Assembly (NCBI RefSeq): GCF_026672275.1
Contig: NZ_JANQCD010000021.1
Span: 23,732 to 87,731, forward strand
Source of the DNA: Marinifilum sp. D737
GTDB taxonomy: Bacteria > Bacteroidota > Bacteroidia > Bacteroidales > Marinifilaceae
Length of the DNA: 64,000 bases
Direction: 5' to 3'
Shown here: positions 60,164 through 64,000 of the stretch, piece by piece
How the letters are laid out: the number at the start of each line of letters is the position of its first letter
How positions within the stretch are numbered: the first letter of the stretch is position 1
Position numbers and translations under genes: made by a program
The notes under the pieces: model-generated
What the model saw: only the letters and a program-made list of their open reading frames with translations
Database searches by the model: none
Told to the model about the DNA's origin: nothing

Positions 60164-63100
60164 ATGCAAAGTAAAAAACCAAGCGAAATTAAAAAGAAGG
60201 TTAAGGGTAGTCAAAAAGACTTAATCCGTTATATCAACCTTCAATTGGCTTCTATGGGGCAACCTATTTACAAAGGAGATTCCCTAGAGGGGAAAAAGCA
60301 ATTATCTGATCCTAAATTTATCGAATTGACGGATAGTTTAATCCAAAACTATCGAGCTAAATCTCGTTTATTAGCAGATCATCTTTGCCCTGCCGACCAA
60401 CGTATACAGAACTTTCTGAATGATTATTTAAAAGATGTAGACGATGAAGTTGCACAACTTCCTACAGATACATTTATTCTTGACCAACCTGGAATTGCAA
60501 GAGAATTAAGTTTGCCTCCAAACAAGGATGAACACATTACAGAACTTTTAAGTTCGTATAGAATTAAACAAGGTGTACTTCACAACCCAAAACACGACAG
60601 AAGAACTACTAAAGGTTCATTCCATATTGTAGAAGGTAATCTTCCTGTACCATTGGATAAAATTGAAGTACCTAAAATAGCATTTTCAAGATTCTTAAAA
60701 GCAGCACTTACGCCGTCTGCAGAAAACAAGCAACTTCCTTTCACATCTGCACAGGAAGACAAAGCTGAATTGATGGTATCTCTTTTACTTCGTCCAATAG
60801 TTTGTCCTGAGGTAAAAGATGTAATTAGCCAAAAATCTATGGAAGTTAGATTCTTTGCACCAGGTAGTCTTGTAAGTAACCTGGACTTTGTAGAATCAAT
60901 TTTCGGTAATGCTGGTGATCCAAATATCCCTGCTAATGATTCTGGTTTGGACATTGAGCACTGGACAGGACACACAGGATGTATTATTTTGGCTCCTCAA
61001 TTAACCAAGCTTACCAAAAAAGAGTTAGGCTTACCACATTACGATGATGCAACAGAGCGTCAAAAAAGAGATGGTGTTTGCTGGATCAAAGAAGACGAAC
61101 TTTACAACAATGGTACTGCATTTAAATTAACATGCCGCAGCGAGAATGGTGTTGTAGTTACTTTAATTGCTGATAACTATTTCGGATACTCGAAAAAAGA
61201 GATCAAAACACAAATCAGTTTCTCTGCTAACCTTTATGGTTTAGCTGAAGAAGAACATGCTGGTGGTGCTATTGCTTTCCCAAGAAAGAATTTAGGTGAT
61301 AGCTTTAGCGGATCATTGTTCATGAAGAACGTATTGAAAAAGCAGTACAGCTACGATGAAGTGGTAAAAGAGTTTGGTGCAACAATGGATGTATATCCTG
61401 AAGGATATGCCGTTGATAAGGAGTATCCTAACATTTACTACATCAATGAAAATGCAAATATCGATCTTTACCAAAGCAAAGTAAGCTGGGAAAAAGATGG
61501 AAAAGAAGAAAGCATTAGATTGTTACCTGACCATTACTATGTGCATCCATCCGGATACAAAATGCACATGGAGAAACACCCAACTGCTCCATCATGGAGA
61601 TTGGTAAGTACTGCTTCTGAAGGGACTTTCTGCCACAAGCCATGTACTGTTTCAGGTGGTGGTAAATCTGAAATTTCCAAATCACTTCTGAATGCTATTA
61701 TTTATAGTTCGTTCTATGTTCAAGACATGGAAAAAGACTTTAACCTGGCTGATGAAGTTATTAATCACGATTATACAAAACGTTGGAAAGATCATCCGGA
61801 TAGAACTGAACCATCAAGATCTTTATTAAGCTCTGATCGTTCTTTAGGATCTGTAGTTAAGTTATTAACTCCATCGAAATATTATACTGCTGAATACAAT
61901 GCATTTTTGGACACAATTCCAGATCACGTTAAGGCATTGGTGTTATTCGTTAAGAGATTCTATCGTCCGGAACGTACCGATAGCAACTGGAGAGATTACT
62001 TTTCTGTTGATGTAATCAATGGTAGAAAAGGACACGAATTGTTATTCAACAACCGTAAAATTGTTGCTAGTTACCTACGTGTAGGATTCGCTGATGATAA
62101 TTCATGGTACTTGAACAAATTGCGTCAAGATTTTATTGCTGCAGCTAAAATTCAAATGGAAGATGATATTACTGCTTCCGTAGTACTTCCTGCAAATCAA
62201 TTGAAAAATCTTAATGAAGCTTACGATAACAAGAGTGTTAAGATTACAACCAACTGTGAGAAAAGATTCTTCCAGCGTCCTGATGAAGCAATTCACCGAG
62301 GATATGACAAAGAAGCTGAAGCAGATCTATCGATGAGAAATAACTTTACATCGAACTACGAACCATTGACTACGGAAGATGGTAAGGAGTTAATTGCTGA
62401 TGCAATTGGTTTTGACATGTATACCAAACCGATTCAGGAAGTAATTAAACGTGGAGCTGATAGTAAGAAATCTAACTATTTTATTTCTCCATCACATCCT
62501 AGAATTGTAAACGGAACTCCTACCAAGAATCCAAGATATCTGCAAATCAGACCTGATTTGGTAAATCCGATTGATGATCGTTTGGCTGACGTAGGTATTC
62601 GTTTGGCAAGAAGAATTCCATTGAACCAGGCAGTTTACCATCCGGTAAATGCAGTTTTACCTGGGCGCAGAAACAATCCGGCAGAGAAAGAAGTTGGTAT
62701 CCGTGCATTGAGTGTTTACAACCCAATTCACTACCAGGAGTTGCCTGAATTGTTCATGGACTTTATCTGTAGTTTAACTGGTAAATCTCCATCAACAACA
62801 GGAGCAGGTACTGAGGGAGCATTAACAAAAGGTCCTTTCAACATGTTGTCGCCAACTACTGACTTGAACAATGCATTACTTTCTTATATCCTTACCGGAT
62901 ATCAAGGATTCTCATCTGCAGCAGGTCACGTTGGAAATGAAAACAGATTCGACCATGATGTATCATTGTTGATTCCTGAGTTGTGGTGTCGTTTGAAAGA
63001 AGAGAACCGTGATCCTAAATTGTTGATTAATGAAGGTTCATTGGAAAAATTAGATGATTTCGAATATGAAGGAGAAAAAATCTATGCTTCTCGTTTGGGA

Positions 63101-63652
63101 TATCGTATTACTGAAGAGTTCTTATTCCGTTATATGAACCGCATTTTCGATGAACCTCAGAATGTATTCAACGAAAGAATGTTGAAACCTGAGATTCAGG
63201 ATATGGAAGCATATATAGATGGTATTAAGAACATTTGTGAAGCTCAGGAAAAAGTTGCTGTAAATTACTTTAAGGATAATAGTGTTGAGGCTGCTATTCC
63301 TCCATTAAAGATTCTATTAAGCATTATGGCTTACGGAGAATATGAAGGGAAAGAGATCTCTGATCCTGAATTGCGTAAACAATTCGATCGTGATGTAGTA
63401 ATCAATTCTGATTGGTACAAAGAAAGATTGAAACGCAAGCAGCAAATCGATATTGAATTCTACGAAAAGCAAATTGCTTATATTGAATCATTCATGGCTA
63501 AGAAGTTGAATGCTGAATGGAGCGAAGACCTAAGCCTTGCAGATCGATATGCAAAAGCTAAGAAGGATTTAGAACATGTTAAATCTGCTGAATATCTTGA
63601 AAGTTTAGTAGGTACAATTGGTGCTGATCCTTTGTGCAGAAAATCTGAATAA
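60164..63652 (+). CDS. Probable PPi-type phosphoenolpyruvate carboxykinase
   Basis: This very large (1162-residue) soluble protein has no signal or membrane segment. Its length matches the pyrophosphate-dependent PEP carboxykinases described from Entamoeba and Propionibacterium (about 1130-1160 residues), which interconvert PEP, CO2 and phosphate with oxaloacetate and PPi. Visible segments are EEEHAGGAIAFPRKNLGDS, a P-loop-like SGGGKSEISKSL (from residue 497) where other PEPCKs bind nucleotide, and SLTGKSPSTTGAGTEGALTKGPFN (about 875). I recognise the family by size and these motifs from memory, not from alignment. It has a consensus promoter and its own terminator. Confidence 0.68.
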   Translation: MQSKKPSEIKKKVKGSQKDLIRYINLQLASMGQPIYKGDSLEGKKQLSDPKFIELTDSLIQNYRAKSRLLADHLCPADQRIQNFLNDYLKDVDDEVAQLPTDTFILDQPGIARELSLPPNKDEHITELLSSYRIKQGVLHNPKHDRRTTKGSFHIVEGNLPVPLDKIEVPKIAFSRFLKAALTPSAENKQLPFTSAQEDKAELMVSLLLRPIVCPEVKDVISQKSMEVRFFAPGSLVSNLDFVESIFGNAGDPNIPANDSGLDIEHWTGHTGCIILAPQLTKLTKKELGLPHYDDATERQKRDGVCWIKEDELYNNGTAFKLTCRSENGVVVTLIADNYFGYSKKEIKTQISFSANLYGLAEEEHAGGAIAFPRKNLGDSFSGSLFMKNVLKKQYSYDEVVKEFGATMDVYPEGYAVDKEYPNIYYINENANIDLYQSKVSWEKDGKEESIRLLPDHYYVHPSGYKMHMEKHPTAPSWRLVSTASEGTFCHKPCTVSGGGKSEISKSLLNAIIYSSFYVQDMEKDFNLADEVINHDYTKRWKDHPDRTEPSRSLLSSDRSLGSVVKLLTPSKYYTAEYNAFLDTIPDHVKALVLFVKRFYRPERTDSNWRDYFSVDVINGRKGHELLFNNRKIVASYLRVGFADDNSWYLNKLRQDFIAAAKIQMEDDITASVVLPANQLKNLNEAYDNKSVKITTNCEKRFFQRPDEAIHRGYDKEAEADLSMRNNFTSNYEPLTTEDGKELIADAIGFDMYTKPIQEVIKRGADSKKSNYFISPSHPRIVNGTPTKNPRYLQIRPDLVNPIDDRLADVGIRLARRIPLNQAVYHPVNAVLPGRRNNPAEKEVGIRALSVYNPIHYQELPELFMDFICSLTGKSPSTTGAGTEGALTKGPFNMLSPTTDLNNALLSYILTGYQGFSSAAGHVGNENRFDHDVSLLIPELWCRLKEENRDPKLLINEGSLEKLDDFEYEGEKIYASRLGYRITEEFLFRYMNRIFDEPQNVFNERMLKPEIQDMEAYIDGIKNICEAQEKVAVNYFKDNSVEAAIPPLKILLSIMAYGEYEGKEISDPELRKQFDRDVVINSDWYKERLKRKQQIDIEFYEKQIAYIESFMAKKLNAEWSEDLSLADRYAKAKKDLEHVKSAEYLESLVGTIGADPLCRKSE

Positions 63653-63673
63653 TTAAACCTTCGATAATAAACG

Positions 63674-63709
63674 AAAAGGGCAACTCATTTCTTATGGGTT
63701 GCCCTTTTT
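63674..63709 (+). terminator. Terminator of the PPi-PEPCK-like gene
   Basis: AAAAGGGCAACTCAT (63674-63688) pairs with ATGGGTTGCCCTTTT (63694-63708), followed by T residues. Confidence 0.92.
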
Positions 63710-63821
63710 AATTAGTAATGATTAATTAATAATAAATAATTCGGATGGAGCCCATGGGTTATTATCCCCATCCAACCCTCCACATACAAATGCTTCCCAC
63801 AGAGTAAATTCAGTAGTTATT

Positions 63822-64000
63822 GACCGTTGGACTGTTGGACTGTTGAACTATTGGACTGTTGGACTGTTGGACTGTTGGACTGTTGGACTGTTGGACCGTT
63901 GGACCGTTGGACTGTTGGACTGTTGGACTGTTGGACTGTTGGACTGTTGGACTGTTGGACTGTTGGACTGTTGGACTGTTGGACTGTTGGACTGTTGGAC
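63822..64000. repeat. Octanucleotide tandem array running off the window
   Basis: About 22 copies of GACTGTTG in direct array from 63822 to the window edge. Variants are GACCGTTG (63822, 63894, 63902) and AACTATTG (63846). The period of 8 is not a multiple of three, and no coding frame fits. The array continues beyond the window. Confidence 0.93.

Overview
The window looks like a chromosome segment of an AT-rich, anaerobic or facultative member of the Bacteroidota, probably a Marinilabiliales/Labilibaculum-like bacterium. That placement is inference. It rests on promoters of the TTTG-N18/19-TAnnTTTG type, few recognisable Shine-Dalgarno sites, lineage-typical families (DUF3857/transglutaminase proteins, long FtsX permeases, FadL/OmpP1, an AsmA-like giant, META/HslJ lipoproteins), a menaquinone pathway, and several Mo/Fe-S and multihaem modules. 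No rRNA, tRNA, CRISPR array, prophage or IS element was seen.

Layout. 0-4.6 kb: the start of aroQ divergent from xerD, then ATP-dependent pckA, then an NRDE/DinB pair. 4.9-7.3 kb: an ATP-grasp protein and a FadL-like porin. 7.7-14.1 kb: a leftward sulfur-respiration operon (PsrA/PhsA-like molybdoenzyme, Fe-S subunit, NrfD subunit, two YeeE/YedE halves, an unusual rhodanese) preceded by mobA. 14.2-31 kb: msrA, an exported protein, then menaquinone genes in two leftward blocks (menI-F-D-B and menA-C-E) separated by about 7.7 kb of unrelated genes and dispersed repeats; csp lies upstream of menI. 31.0-32.4 kb: asnA behind a remarkable leader. 32.5-35.8 kb: a subtilisin-like lipoprotein and small conserved proteins. 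36.1-44.5 kb: an NtrB/NtrC-type two-component pair divergent from a MacB/FtsX ABC exporter with a near-consensus sigma-54 promoter and paired palindromes. 44.6-53.2 kb: a DGC protein, a tandem adenylate-kinase fusion, and a membrane electron-transfer cluster (Tat Fe-S protein, NrfD, monohaem and seven-haem cytochromes). 53.2-63.7 kb: two transglutaminase-like proteins, pdxH, a PfkB sugar kinase and a 1162-residue protein that looks like PPi-type PEP carboxykinase. The right edge runs into an octanucleotide tandem array.

The main discovery candidate is the asnA leader (31013-31358). A consensus promoter is followed by two tiny ORFs, one with 9 Asn codons of 24 and one with 8 of 18. Each is followed by an intrinsic terminator whose 5' arm can instead pair with a sequence at the end of the leader ORF. 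This is the architecture of ribosome-mediated transcription attenuation, here apparently sensing asparagine and present twice in tandem in front of asparagine synthetase.

The genes fit together around menaquinone-based anaerobic metabolism. Menaquinone made by the men genes would feed the NrfD-type complexes at 7.7-13 kb and 46-53 kb, MobA would supply cofactor to the molybdoenzyme, and two PEP carboxykinases of different phosphoryl-donor type suggest flexible C3/C4 metabolism.
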